This document shows positions 10,307 through 20,794 of a stretch of 64,000 bases of DNA, piece after piece. Position 1 is the first letter of the stretch; every line of letters begins with the position of its first letter. The stretch is from a bacterium (GTDB lineage Bacteria; Zhuqueibacterota; Zhuqueibacteria; Residuimicrobiales; Oceaniaggregativiventaceae): NCBI GenBank assembly GCA_029565675.1, contig JAKQNP010000019.1, positions 124,001-188,000 on the forward strand, in the 5' to 3' direction. The translations under genes were made by a program, and so were the position numbers. Under the pieces are notes generated by a model. It searched no databases. It was not told the DNA's origin and saw nothing but the letters and a program-made list of their open reading frames with translations.

Positions 10307-10414
10307 TTTGGTTCAGACTCCAACGCACCCGGCGTTATGCCGAATTACAGCAAGAGGAACTTGATAAAATTGATTTTATCCAGACCTCGAGTCACGCACA
10401 AGACCGGGCGATTT

Positions 10415-13045
10415 TTACCGGATACAAGCCACTTTTTGCATCAGGACGACTCCACGGCGGCGGTCCAAAGCATGAAAAAAATAGACTCCGCTCGCGACGG
10501 CCTGCCCGGCATCGTTCAGACCGTCCCAATCAACCGACATCACCCCGCGTTGCACAGGCGAATCGTTCAGCAAACGAACCAGGCGGCCGTCTGCAGCGAT
10601 AATGCGGATCAAGAGATGGCTTTCCTGTTCCACCCGCAACCGCAGCCTCGCCGTTTGGTTAAAGGGATTGGGAAATGCCGGCGACAGATAAAAGGTCAGC
10701 ATCGGCTCCACTGCCTCGGCGTTTCGCACCGCCGAAAACAGAGCGGTCTTCAGTTTATAGAGAGAACGGCCATAAGTGCCGACCAGCAGTTCGGCGGTCG
10801 TCGATTGATATTTCAGATCGCTGCACACGACTGCCGGCATGCCGCGGTCGAGCACCGACCAACTGTGGCCGCTATCCAAACTGACAAATACTCCAACATC
10901 AGAAGCGACATAAATACGCTGGGGCGCCAACGGATCGATCAACACGCTGTTGAGAGGAACATCCGGCAAATCAGCGCCGATATCTTCCCACGTCATCCCG
11001 CCATCGCGGGTGAGAAAGAGATGCGGCTGTGGATCTCTCCATTTGAGGCCGGAAAAAGAGACCACTGCTTGCAGCGCATCGTCAGGATGAACCGCAATTT
11101 CTGTGACCCATCGAAACGGCAGGCCTGCGGTTATCTGTTCCCAACTCTGACCCGCATCGCGGGAGGTCCACACCAGGCCGTCATCCGTGCCGACATAAAG
11201 AAAATTTGAGTTCGATGGGGCGACTGACAGCGCAGTGATGGTGCCGACGCGGCTGTCCGCCAGATTGCGGGTCAAATTGCCGCTGATCGCCTGCCAGGAC
11301 TCGGCGCCGTTGTCGCTGCGGTAAACGCGGTTGGTGGCCGTGTAGAGCACAAGCGAATTTTGCGGATCGATCGCCAACGGCGTTGACCAGTTGGCAGGTT
11401 CACGACTATCGATGCCGCGGCGAGCGTAAACAAAGGTCTGACCACCGTCTATCGACTTGACGAGATTGCCGTACTGCGACTCGGCATAGATGACATTGGG
11501 GTCGTTCGGATCGATTGCGACAAAAAAACCATCCCCTCCCCAGATTTGCTCCCACCCATCAGGGCGGCCGTTCAGAGTGCGGATCGTACCGTTATCCTGC
11601 GTGCCGCCATAAGCGCGCTCCGGGAAAGAAGGGTCGACAGCAATCTCGTAGAACTGCGTCACCGGCAGATCCGCGACCTTGGTCCAATTCATGCCGCCGT
11701 CTTCCGACCGGTTGATGCCGCCGTCGTTTCCGTCGATCAGGATGTCCGGATCCGTTGGATGAAAAGCCAGCGCATGATGGTCGACATGCAAATTCGCATA
11801 CCCGTCGTAACCGTACCGGATCGGCCAGGTTTGGCCGGCGTCGGCAGAATAATTCAAGGCGATATCGAGGACAAAAAGCCGATTTGGATCGGTTGGATGG
11901 ACGCGGATCTGACCGAAATACCAGCTGAAACTGCCACTGCCCACCACTTCGCGCTTGGGATCGAGCGCTCTCCAGCTGTCGCCGCTGTCGTCCGTGCGAT
12001 ACAAACCCGAAATACGGGTGCCGTCTGTATACAGAGCATAGATGATTTGTGTTCGGTTCGGAAACATGGCCAGTCCGATCCTGCCGACGTTTTCTTGCCT
12101 GCTGTCTGGTAACCCGGTCCCCGGCCCCAGATGCTGCCAGCTCTTGCCGCCGTCGACCGTTCGATAGATACCGCTTGTCGGACCGTAGAGATGGGACGAC
12201 GACAGGGAAACCGGTCGTCTGACCCGCTCCCAGACCGCTGCCAGCATGAATGCCGGATTGTTTGGATCCATGACCAGATCGATCGCCCCGGTGCTGTCGG
12301 AAACAAAGAGAGAGATATTCCAACTTCGGCCGCTGTCTTCACTGACAAAAACACCGCGCTCAGAGTTGGGGGCAAAATAGCTGCCCACTGCTGCGACAAA
12401 GACCCTGCGGGGATTGATCGGATCGATGCAAATGCGCCCAATCGAGGTGGTGCTTGCAAGACCGCTGTAATTCCAGGTTTCTCCCCCATCCACAGATTTG
12501 TATACACCGCCGCCAGGGAAATTGTTATGCCCACCGTTGGCCTCCCCGGTACCCACATAGAGGACCTGCGGATTCAGTGGATCGACCGCAATATCGCCTA
12601 TCGTCAATACCGCCTGGCGGTCAAAGATCGGCGACCAGGTCAGACCCTCATCGACGGATTTAAAAACCCCGCCGGTTGCCGCGCCGGCATAGACAATCAC
12701 AGGATTCAAAGGATCGTATTCAATGTCCACAATCCGGCCGCCCACATTGGTCGGACCGACAAACTCCCATTCCGGAGTGGCCGTTGCTTTGCGCAGTCCG
12801 GACATCTGCTGAACCCTGGCGAGAGCCTGCTGATAGACAGCCAAATCGTAGCGTTCGTATGGAAACGTGCGCTGCAACCAGAACCATTCATTGGGCCGCT
12901 GATCCGGACCGGGCGCCGATTTTTTCAACCGTTGCTGATAAGCCTCGTCGCGGCGGTGTGCCTGCCAGGAACGGCCGGCAAAATAGAGCGCCGCAACGAG
13001 CAAAACCGCTGTTAACCACGCAGCTGGATGATGGAATCGTTTCAC
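10415..13045 (-). CDS. Secreted BNR/sortilin-like beta-propeller protein with C-terminal PNPFN sorting domain
   Basis: Repeated 'S.D.G.SW' blades, FVGPTNVGGRI; C-terminus SPAFPNPFNQT...ASGVYFF. Confidence 0.88.
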   Translation of the reverse strand: MKRFHHPAAWLTAVLLVAALYFAGRSWQAHRRDEAYQQRLKKSAPGPDQRPNEWFWLQRTFPYERYDLAVYQQALARVQQMSGLRKATATPEWEFVGPTNVGGRIVDIEYDPLNPVIVYAGAATGGVFKSVDEGLTWSPIFDRQAVLTIGDIAVDPLNPQVLYVGTGEANGGHNNFPGGGVYKSVDGGETWNYSGLASTTSIGRICIDPINPRRVFVAAVGSYFAPNSERGVFVSEDSGRSWNISLFVSDSTGAIDLVMDPNNPAFMLAAVWERVRRPVSLSSSHLYGPTSGIYRTVDGGKSWQHLGPGTGLPDSRQENVGRIGLAMFPNRTQIIYALYTDGTRISGLYRTDDSGDSWRALDPKREVVGSGSFSWYFGQIRVHPTDPNRLFVLDIALNYSADAGQTWPIRYGYDGYANLHVDHHALAFHPTDPDILIDGNDGGINRSEDGGMNWTKVADLPVTQFYEIAVDPSFPERAYGGTQDNGTIRTLNGRPDGWEQIWGGDGFFVAIDPNDPNVIYAESQYGNLVKSIDGGQTFVYARRGIDSREPANWSTPLAIDPQNSLVLYTATNRVYRSDNGAESWQAISGNLTRNLADSRVGTITALSVAPSNSNFLYVGTDDGLVWTSRDAGQSWEQITAGLPFRWVTEIAVHPDDALQAVVSFSGLKWRDPQPHLFLTRDGGMTWEDIGADLPDVPLNSVLIDPLAPQRIYVASDVGVFVSLDSGHSWSVLDRGMPAVVCSDLKYQSTTAELLVGTYGRSLYKLKTALFSAVRNAEAVEPMLTFYLSPAFPNPFNQTARLRLRVEQESHLLIRIIAADGRLVRLLNDSPVQRGVMSVDWDGLNDAGQAVASGVYFFHALDRRRGVVLMQKVACIR

Positions 13046-13136
13046 ACACCTTCTCCGGGATAGAATGTTTCTTGTTTTTCGGCCTGATGTGGGACTGGTT
13101 CCCTGCGGAAGACTGCGCCGATCGATAGAGTCTGTT

Positions 13137-14540
13137 TCAGGGCGTCAAACAGCGAAGAAAATCGATAACGCTCAGCCCGGTGTGATAACCCGGATCGGCA
13201 TCCGGAGTCGCCGGTATCCAATCGATCGGGTCACCCTGGTTATTGCGGGTTTGGTAGGCGAACAAACTGACCTTGGGATTGACGAATCGATGCAAAAAAG
13301 CGTTCGAACAATGTTGCAGCAACTGTAAAATCTGCTGGTATTCCGGTTGATCAGGCGAAAAAACCAGCACTTCAGCAGCCGCCCGCAAGGTCTCCGGCAA
13401 AATCCACCATGGCAAATGCGTATTGACCGGTTTCCGGGTCAACAAATCCACAGTCAGACAAATGCCGCCTGCTTCAGGGTTGAATCCCAGATCGAAATGG
13501 TGCAAAAGCACCCGCGGCAGCAGTTCCTGGTACCGCCGGATGGCTCGTTCACGGCGCGCTGGTGCCAGCTCTTTGCTTTTTTGCAAAAGCAAGAGAACCT
13601 GTGTGCCAAGGCCGACCACCTCCATGACGTGGCCGATGGAGCTGAGAATCATACCGTTTTCATCCAATGGGCGACCGGATGTGTCGAGGTTCTCGACCAG
13701 ATCGAGGAGCTGCAGTCCGGCAAATTGACCGAGATTCAGGTGGTTGTCCATTATAGTGTCCAGATAGCGCAAGCCGCGCTCCAGCCACTGCGGATCAGCG
13801 CTGACTCGGTAAGCCAGGGCATGCGCTCCCAGCGCGATCATCCAGGGCGCCTGGCATTGCAGGCTTGTGAGGATCGGTTTTTCGACCGGCGGATAGGGAA
13901 TTTGATCGCCGCGGAAATGGCCGCTCTCGATATCGCGGCAAATGCGCAACAGCAGAGACTGACCACTCTCCAGCCAATCGAGTCGGCGAAAAAAGTCGCC
14001 AGCAGCCAACAAACCCTTGGCGACGAACAGCTCGCTGAAATTGCTCTCCAGCGGAATCTCGCACGGCCTTGGTTTGCCGTCTTTGCCAAAACGGATCGGC
14101 GTGCCATCGCCAAGAAACGTGAAAAAAAGTCGCCCGTTATTGCGTTCCCTCACCGACTCCAAAGCTGCTGCCAGCTGTGCGGCCAATCGGCCGATTCGCT
14201 CGACGCGGTCATGGCGGATATCCGCAGAGATCTCTGTACAGCTCTGCAACCAGTGCGCATGACCGATCAGGGCTTCCAGCGCTCGGCCTTGAATCCACGC
14301 ATACACGGTTTCCCGGCTTTTAAAAAGAGTCTCGCCTTGTTCCCCGGCAACAAAATCCTCGCCGGTGATGGTGCTGAATTTGGTATCGATGAACGGATCA
14401 TCGGGATCGCGTTCCGAGCGTTGCAGAATTGCATCGAGGACTTGCAAAGTCATTCGACGGTAATCAGGCAATGCGCGGCGAATGTCATCCAGCGTCGGCG
14501 ACTCGATCCAAACCGGTGCCCAGGGAATCGGTTGACTCAT
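13137..14540 (-). CDS. AGE-like (N-acylglucosamine 2-epimerase / alpha,alpha-barrel) protein
   Basis: Helical-barrel style composition with ESNFSELFVAKGLLAAGDFF and GLRYLDTIMDNHLNLGQFAGLQLLDLVENLD; family assignment tentative. Confidence 0.5.
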   Translation of the reverse strand: MSQPIPWAPVWIESPTLDDIRRALPDYRRMTLQVLDAILQRSERDPDDPFIDTKFSTITGEDFVAGEQGETLFKSRETVYAWIQGRALEALIGHAHWLQSCTEISADIRHDRVERIGRLAAQLAAALESVRERNNGRLFFTFLGDGTPIRFGKDGKPRPCEIPLESNFSELFVAKGLLAAGDFFRRLDWLESGQSLLLRICRDIESGHFRGDQIPYPPVEKPILTSLQCQAPWMIALGAHALAYRVSADPQWLERGLRYLDTIMDNHLNLGQFAGLQLLDLVENLDTSGRPLDENGMILSSIGHVMEVVGLGTQVLLLLQKSKELAPARRERAIRRYQELLPRVLLHHFDLGFNPEAGGICLTVDLLTRKPVNTHLPWWILPETLRAAAEVLVFSPDQPEYQQILQLLQHCSNAFLHRFVNPKVSLFAYQTRNNQGDPIDWIPATPDADPGYHTGLSVIDFLRCLTP

Positions 14541-15667
14541 CGTCTTGCCTTCTCCTTTATACTAGCAGCCGCGGCAAGTGAACGATAATCATATTCGAGA
14601 GCGGCTTCATAGATCGCCAGCACATTATCCAGCGGGGTATCAAAGGGGATGCTGTTTTCCGGACTGAGAATAAATCCGCCATTATATCCCACGGTTTCGA
14701 TACGTTTGCGCACTTGCGCCTTTACCTCATCGACCGTGCCAAAAGGCACCGTATCCTGTACCGAGATTGTGCCGTGCAGGGTTAGACGATTGCCATATTT
14801 TTCCTTGATCAGCGCCGGATCCATGCAAGCAGACTGGATCGGGTTGATGATATTCACACCCGCTTCGATCAGCATGGGAATCACGGCTTGCATATCGCCG
14901 TCGCTGTGATAGAGCACCTGAACTTGCGGGTTGGCTTGTTTGACTTCCTTGATCAGAGCGCGCATGCGCGGCAGGTCCAGTTGTCGGAAAAGCTGCGGTG
15001 AAAACATCATACCATTTTGCCCCGCGATATCGCCCACCAGCGCGATAATATCGTAGCCGGCCCTGGCCGCCAGGACTGCCTTTTGTGTTTGGCGGGCATA
15101 GATGCGGTCATAGAGCTCCTGGACAAAATCCAGCTGGTTTATCATGCGCATCAACAATCCTTCCATACCGCACAAATACCAGGCGACTTTAAAGGGAAAA
15201 GCGATTTCAACGATGGTGATCACCTCCCGATAGGGTTGCAGCGTTTGCCGCACTTGCTCGATGGAAGGGAAAATCACTTCCGGCAAATCCCAGTCGCCAA
15301 GGTCTGGTTTGTCGACAAGCGGACCGGATTTCCATTCGATATATTTCCCGTCATCGCCGACGCGCTGCACCGCTCCCCAGGCATCTTCAAAAGTCTGGGA
15401 ATCGTGAAAAACCACAGCATTGCCGGCGCCGGGCATTTCCCCTTCAAGACGGCCGTTTATACGGCGCTGGAAATCGGGATAGGTCTCCGCAAGCGGCAAC
15501 CAGCGAAAATCGATATGCAGCCGGCGGTATACTTCTTCCACGGTATCGGCGCAAAAATGGTCTTGCAAAGCAGCGAGAATTTCAGCTCTTGGCCAAACCA
15601 TATCGAGGGGCAACCGGTCCGCTATCTCGTATCGCATGGTCTTGGCCAGGCGTTCATGCGCAGTCAT
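14537..15667 (-). CDS. Uroporphyrinogen decarboxylase (URO-D) family protein, not a canonical HemE
   Basis: MTAHERLAKTMRYEIADRLPLDMVWPR, VLYHSDGDMQAVIPMLIEAGVNIINPIQ, GGFILSPENSIPFDTPLDNVLAIYEA. Start set at 15667; 4-nt ATGA overlap with the AGE-like gene. Confidence 0.85.
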   Translation of the reverse strand: MTAHERLAKTMRYEIADRLPLDMVWPRAEILAALQDHFCADTVEEVYRRLHIDFRWLPLAETYPDFQRRINGRLEGEMPGAGNAVVFHDSQTFEDAWGAVQRVGDDGKYIEWKSGPLVDKPDLGDWDLPEVIFPSIEQVRQTLQPYREVITIVEIAFPFKVAWYLCGMEGLLMRMINQLDFVQELYDRIYARQTQKAVLAARAGYDIIALVGDIAGQNGMMFSPQLFRQLDLPRMRALIKEVKQANPQVQVLYHSDGDMQAVIPMLIEAGVNIINPIQSACMDPALIKEKYGNRLTLHGTISVQDTVPFGTVDEVKAQVRKRIETVGYNGGFILSPENSIPFDTPLDNVLAIYEAALEYDYRSLAAAASIKEKARR

Positions 15668-15754
15668 AAAAATTTCCTTTGTTGACGATCCCCTGCAAGG
15701 GTGGTGCGATCGCGCAGTCATGGGTTGAAAAGTTTTCCTCCCCAATGGGGGTCA

Positions 15755-16717
15755 TTAAAGAGCGCTGAGAAAAGCAAACAAGCGGTCCTGGTTTCCAGGC
15801 ACATCTTCATGTCCGTAATCTGGATAAAGCAGCAGAGATTTTTGCGAGCGAATCTTGTTGTAGGCGGCGAATTGGGTGGAAGGCGGACAGATTTTATCCA
15901 TCAACCCGACTGTCATCAGAACCTCGGCTTTAATTCGCGGACAAAGAAACTGCACGTCGATATAGCCCAGGCGGGTAAAAATCTCCTCTTCGCGTTGGTG
16001 CAGGGGATCGAATTTGCGAAAATAGTCGCGCAGTTCCTCATAGGCATTTTCGGCGAGATCGATCTCCCATGTGCGCCGATAGTCGCACAAAAAGGGGAAA
16101 ATCGGGGCGGCACGGCGGATTTCCGGTGCAAGCGCCGCACAGGCGAGGGTCAGACCGCCTCCCTGGCTGCCGCCGGTGGCGCCGATGCGTTTCGGATCGA
16201 CCTGTTTCATCCGGCTGACGATGCGCGCCAGTTGCGCAGTGTCGAGGTAGACCTGGCGAAAAAGCAGATGTTCCGGGCCGTCCGCCAAACCGCGCACGAT
16301 ATGGCCACGCAGCGTCCAGCCGTTGACGCCGCCGATATCCTGCGATGATCCGCCCTGGCCGCGGCAATCCAGCGCGGCGACGGTGAATCCCTGGGAAGTA
16401 TAGGCCAGTTTGCTCACCCAGTCGCCGGCATTGCCGTAATAACCATGAAACATCAAAACCGCAGGATGCGGCTCGACCGCTTGGCGGGGATGCAAAAGCT
16501 TGGCGTGGATGCGCGCGCCGCCGATGCCGGTAAAATAGAGATCAAAACACTCAGCACTGGCACACTGAAAATCAGCCGGCATCAACTCAACCTGCGGATC
16601 GACCGCAGACAATTCTGCCAGTGACTGGTCCCAAAAAGCATCAAAATCATCGGGACGCGGATTTCTGCCGGTATATTTGTACAGTTCCGGCAACGGCATA
16701 TCAAATTGCAGGGGCAT
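15755..16717 (-). CDS. Acetylxylan esterase / cephalosporin-C deacetylase (AXE1 family)
   Basis: GATGGSQGGGLTLACAAL, RGQGGSSQD, YPDYGHE. Confidence 0.92.
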   Translation of the reverse strand: MPLQFDMPLPELYKYTGRNPRPDDFDAFWDQSLAELSAVDPQVELMPADFQCASAECFDLYFTGIGGARIHAKLLHPRQAVEPHPAVLMFHGYYGNAGDWVSKLAYTSQGFTVAALDCRGQGGSSQDIGGVNGWTLRGHIVRGLADGPEHLLFRQVYLDTAQLARIVSRMKQVDPKRIGATGGSQGGGLTLACAALAPEIRRAAPIFPFLCDYRRTWEIDLAENAYEELRDYFRKFDPLHQREEEIFTRLGYIDVQFLCPRIKAEVLMTVGLMDKICPPSTQFAAYNKIRSQKSLLLYPDYGHEDVPGNQDRLFAFLSAL

Positions 16718-16758
16718 CTTTTACTCCATTTCTGTGATGGCGTTCCAGTACAAAGGTT

Positions 16759-18201
16759 TCATCGTTCCCAAAAATCCGGCAGCAAGACGACGATCACGGT
16801 GTAAAGTTCCAGTCTTCCCAACATCATAAAAAAAGAGAGCAACCATTTCCCCACCGAAGGAATCTCGGCATAATTGTTCATCGGTCCGACGCTGGCCAAC
16901 CCTGGGCCGACATTTCCCAATGTGGCAGCCACACTGGAGATCGCCGTGATCAAATCCAATCCCAATAGCGCCATCGCCACCGTGCCGAAAACAAATATAA
17001 GCAGATAAAGCAGAAAGAAAGCCAGAATATTGGTCACCACCTCTTCAGAAACCACCCGGCCGCCGAGGCGGACAGGCAAGTAGGCATTCGGATGGAGCAC
17101 CTTCTTGATCTCATTGACGCTGTGCTTGAACAAGAGCATGATGCGGATGATTTTGACGGAACCGCCGGTTGAGGCGGCACACCCGCCGACGAACATCAAC
17201 AGCAAAATGATCAGCTGCCCCCCCTCAGCCCACAGTTCAAAATCGTCGGTACAAAATCCCGTGGTGGTGACGATCGAAATCACCTGAAAAACAGAGCTGC
17301 GGAGCGCTTTGCCGAGATGCGGGGTGGTGGAGAAAAAAACGATCGGCGTAAGAACGAGGGTAAAAAAAACGAGAAGTTTGATATAAAAAAGAAATTCACG
17401 GTCGCGAAAATAAGCCTTCCAATCTCCCTTAAGCACGCGGTAGTGCAAGCTAAAATTGGTGCCCGCCAGAACCATAAAGACCATTACAACGATTTCGATA
17501 TACAGGCTGTCGAACGCGGCAATGCTGAGGTTGCGGGTGGAAAATCCACCCGTGGCAACGGTGCCGAAAGTATGGCAAAGCGCATCGAATAACGACATGC
17601 CACCGAACATCAGCAAAACCGTTTCGAGCGCCGAGATCAACAGATAGACCCCCCAGAGGATCTTGGCCGTTTCCTTGATCCGCGGGCTCAGCTTGTCGGG
17701 TATGGGGCCGGGCACTTCGGCTTTGTAGAGCTGCATGCCGCCGATCCCGAGATAGGGCAAGATCGCCAGCGACAAGACAATGATGCCCATGCCGCCGATC
17801 CAGTGGGTCAGACTGCGCCAGAAGAGCAGTCCGTGCGGCAACGCTTCGACATTGTTGAGAATCGAGGCGCCGGTGGTGCTGAATCCCGACATGGTTTCGA
17901 AAAAAGCATCCGTATAGCTCGGAATGGCGCGGGATAAAACAAAGGGCAATGCCCCGAAAGCAGCCATCAGCGTCCAGCCAAACACCACCACCGCAAAACC
18001 CTCGCGCATCCGCAATTCAATTTCGTCGCGAGTGAAATAAAAAACCACCCCTCCGCTGATCAGACACAACAGGAAGGTGGCCAAAAGGCTGAACAGATCG
18101 CCGCCGCCATAGTACCAGGAAAAAGCAGCAGCCGGCAGCATGGAAATTCCTTCAAAAACCACCAATGCTGCGCTGACATGCAGGACTGCGCGTAGATTCA
18201 T
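16759..18201 (-). CDS. trkH: TrkH family potassium uptake transmembrane subunit
   Basis: SGFSTTGASI, GTVATGGFSTRN, TTTGFCTDDF, AASTGGSVKIIRI; multi-TM. Confidence 0.95.
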   Translation of the reverse strand: MNLRAVLHVSAALVVFEGISMLPAAAFSWYYGGGDLFSLLATFLLCLISGGVVFYFTRDEIELRMREGFAVVVFGWTLMAAFGALPFVLSRAIPSYTDAFFETMSGFSTTGASILNNVEALPHGLLFWRSLTHWIGGMGIIVLSLAILPYLGIGGMQLYKAEVPGPIPDKLSPRIKETAKILWGVYLLISALETVLLMFGGMSLFDALCHTFGTVATGGFSTRNLSIAAFDSLYIEIVVMVFMVLAGTNFSLHYRVLKGDWKAYFRDREFLFYIKLLVFFTLVLTPIVFFSTTPHLGKALRSSVFQVISIVTTTGFCTDDFELWAEGGQLIILLLMFVGGCAASTGGSVKIIRIMLLFKHSVNEIKKVLHPNAYLPVRLGGRVVSEEVVTNILAFFLLYLLIFVFGTVAMALLGLDLITAISSVAATLGNVGPGLASVGPMNNYAEIPSVGKWLLSFFMMLGRLELYTVIVVLLPDFWER

Positions 18202-18218
18202 CTCTTTGCCATGAGCAA

Positions 18219-19571
18219 TTAACGATCGCTGAACACTTTTTCAACCCGGGCAACCGCCGACGGAAGGGTAAAGACGATCAAAGCATCGCGCGGCATCAGT
18301 ATCGTATCGCCGACCGGCACAATCACATCGCCGTTGCGGCTGATAATTCCGATGGTTGCATCTTTGGAAAGATTTAGGGCGCGCACCGGCTTGCCGGCGA
18401 CACGCGATTCTTGGGATATTTCGATGCGCAGCACCTCGGCATCGATACCGCGCAACGTCGCCAGAGATACGATGTTGCCGCGGCGAATAAACCGCATGAT
18501 GGCATTGGCGGTTATCATTTGCTTGTCGACTGCGGCATCGACACCGATCGAATTCATGATCGGCAGATAATCCGAACGGTTGACCAACGCCAGGCTGCGC
18601 CGCACGCCGAGATGCTTGGCCACGAGACAGGAAATGATGTTGGTCTCTTCATCATCGGTCACGGCAATATAGCCGTCCATATCCATAATGCCTTCACTGG
18701 CCAGCAGATCCAGATCTGTGCCGTCGCCGATGATGAGCAAAGTTCGCTGCAGGGTTTCGGCAATTTTTCCGCTCTTTTCGCGGCTGGACTCGATGATCTT
18801 GATGTGAACATCTTTGTCCCGTTCCAACTCGGCAGCAACCAGACGACCGACCTTGCCGCCGCCGAGGATCATGATATGCTCCAGCTTCTCTTCGCTTTTG
18901 CCGACGATCTCCAACAGACGGGGAACCAACTCGGTCTGCGTGATAAAAAACAGCTGGTCACCGCGGTTGATAACCGATTTCCCGGTCGGAACGATCGTGC
19001 GGTTGCCCCGATAGATGGCAACCACGCGAAAAAGAATGTCGGCATTTTCTTCATCGACCTGCTGCAGCGTCTTGTTGATGATCGGCGAATTGCTGTCCAG
19101 TCGCACTCCGACCAGCTGGACCCTGCCATTCTCGAATTCGATGACATCGGTGGCAGCCGAACGCTTGATCAACCAAACCAACTCGCGAGCGGTTTCCAGT
19201 TCGGGGTGGATGATCAAATCAATGCCCAAATCTTCACGCTGCAATAGGCTGTCGGGATTGCTGAACTCGTAACGCCGCAGACGCGCGATTTTCAGTTTTA
19301 CCCCGGCTTTCTGGGCTGTCAGACAGGCGATAATGTTGACTTCGTCTATCGATGTGACTGCGATCAACAGATCACAAGAACGAATGCCGGCTTTATCCAG
19401 ATCCGCCGGACTGGCGCCGTCACCCTGAAGCACCAACGCATCGACCATTTCAGCTACTTTTTTGACCTGGGCCGGATCTTTTTCCAGTACAATGACATCA
19501 TTATCTTCAGCGCTGAGAAAATTGCTGATTTGCACGCCGACACGACCGGCGCCGACAACCATAACCTTCAT
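18219..19571 (-). CDS. trkA: Trk system potassium uptake protein TrkA (two RCK modules)
   Basis: MKVMVVGAGRVGVQISNFLSAEDNDVIVLEKD and a second Rossmann HIMILGGGKVGRLVAAELE. Confidence 0.95.
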   Translation of the reverse strand: MKVMVVGAGRVGVQISNFLSAEDNDVIVLEKDPAQVKKVAEMVDALVLQGDGASPADLDKAGIRSCDLLIAVTSIDEVNIIACLTAQKAGVKLKIARLRRYEFSNPDSLLQREDLGIDLIIHPELETARELVWLIKRSAATDVIEFENGRVQLVGVRLDSNSPIINKTLQQVDEENADILFRVVAIYRGNRTIVPTGKSVINRGDQLFFITQTELVPRLLEIVGKSEEKLEHIMILGGGKVGRLVAAELERDKDVHIKIIESSREKSGKIAETLQRTLLIIGDGTDLDLLASEGIMDMDGYIAVTDDEETNIISCLVAKHLGVRRSLALVNRSDYLPIMNSIGVDAAVDKQMITANAIMRFIRRGNIVSLATLRGIDAEVLRIEISQESRVAGKPVRALNLSKDATIGIISRNGDVIVPVGDTILMPRDALIVFTLPSAVARVEKVFSDR

Positions 19572-19829
19572 TCAATAACCATTCACTTATTTGTACAGCC
19601 CGTGGTGCCCCCTGTTGCGACACCATGGAAATTATCATTGTTAATCTTACAGTTGCGTTGGGTGATTTCCCCCCGTTGGGACACGGCTGTTGACCAGCAC
19701 AAATTCAGAATCAAGCTCTGGACAGGATAGACTTTCGTCCTGATCCCTCGGTTGCCAATGCTGTGGAAATATAACCTTTCCTGACCGGCAAATCAACAGG
19801 AAAACGCTTTCCTGTAGACCGCCATAACT

Positions 19830-20711
19830 TCAATCACCATAATGAATTCGATAGGCCATAACGCGATGGTCGGAAAAGGTCGGCACCAACAGCAAATCTT
19901 TCTGCGGCCAGATAGAAATATCCGCGGCTTGCACTTTTTCTGCGCTGGTATCCAGCAGCAGAGCGATCTCCCCTGTCCGATTCAACACCTCGATCTTGCC
20001 CGCCCAATTGGAAAAGTAGAGATTGCCGTGCAGATCGCCGGCAATTCCATCGATGGCGTGTTCAGGACATGCCAGTTTTTCTAAAGTCGGATTCGATTCC
20101 CGCCACGCGCGCAAACACCCCTCGCCCGAATTTCCGACGATCAATCGATCGCCGGAGCGATAAAGACCATTCGGCCGGTTGAGGCTGTCTCCCTGTAACC
20201 ACAACTCCAATCCCTGCGGCTGCAGCTGATAGATCGCGCTGTTGGCTGAATAATCCGACACCACCACAGTTCCTTGTGCAGTCACAGCGACATCGTTGAG
20301 AAATTTCGCTTCCTGCGCCGGATGACGCGCGACGATTTTCGCAGCCGGAATATCGATGACCACCAGGTGATCGATGTCTGCGACATAGAGGGTATCGCCG
20401 AGCATCGCCATTCCCTTTGGAGCATTCAGACCGGTCACCCAGTGCAGCGAATCGATGCGACCATCGGCGGTTAACCGGGAGATAAAGCCGTTGCCATCTT
20501 TTTCACCCGGATTGCCATTGATATTGGCGACATAAATGGCATCGCGCAAGGTATCGGGGAAAACGGATTCCGGGGTCGCCAGCTCCCTGGCTGTCTCCCA
20601 AATGAGCTCGAGCCGCCACTCCGCCTGCTCTGGATTTTTCTCGGCTCTGCATCCCAGCCCGTGCAGCCAGACGAGAGATGCCAGAAACAACCAATGCCAA
20701 CGTTTAAACAT
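19830..20711 (-). CDS. SMP-30/NHL-like beta-propeller lipoprotein
   Basis: Lipobox-like WLHGLGC; LNRPNGLYRSGDRLIVGNSG, IDGIAGDLHGNLYFSNW. Confidence 0.75.
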   Translation of the reverse strand: MFKRWHWLFLASLVWLHGLGCRAEKNPEQAEWRLELIWETARELATPESVFPDTLRDAIYVANINGNPGEKDGNGFISRLTADGRIDSLHWVTGLNAPKGMAMLGDTLYVADIDHLVVIDIPAAKIVARHPAQEAKFLNDVAVTAQGTVVVSDYSANSAIYQLQPQGLELWLQGDSLNRPNGLYRSGDRLIVGNSGEGCLRAWRESNPTLEKLACPEHAIDGIAGDLHGNLYFSNWAGKIEVLNRTGEIALLLDTSAEKVQAADISIWPQKDLLLVPTFSDHRVMAYRIHYGD

Positions 20712-20794
20712 TACGCACTCCTTTCTGCCGGTGCATTCGCAAGGCGAAGACTTTTGCTATCACAACATTGCCTTTCGCTTTTGCCGAAGCCACT

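Noticed and set aside
19572-19829. c-di-AMP (ydaO) riboswitch upstream of trkA
   Set aside because: The conserved core expected of that class could not be found by eye; kept only as an unassigned leader.
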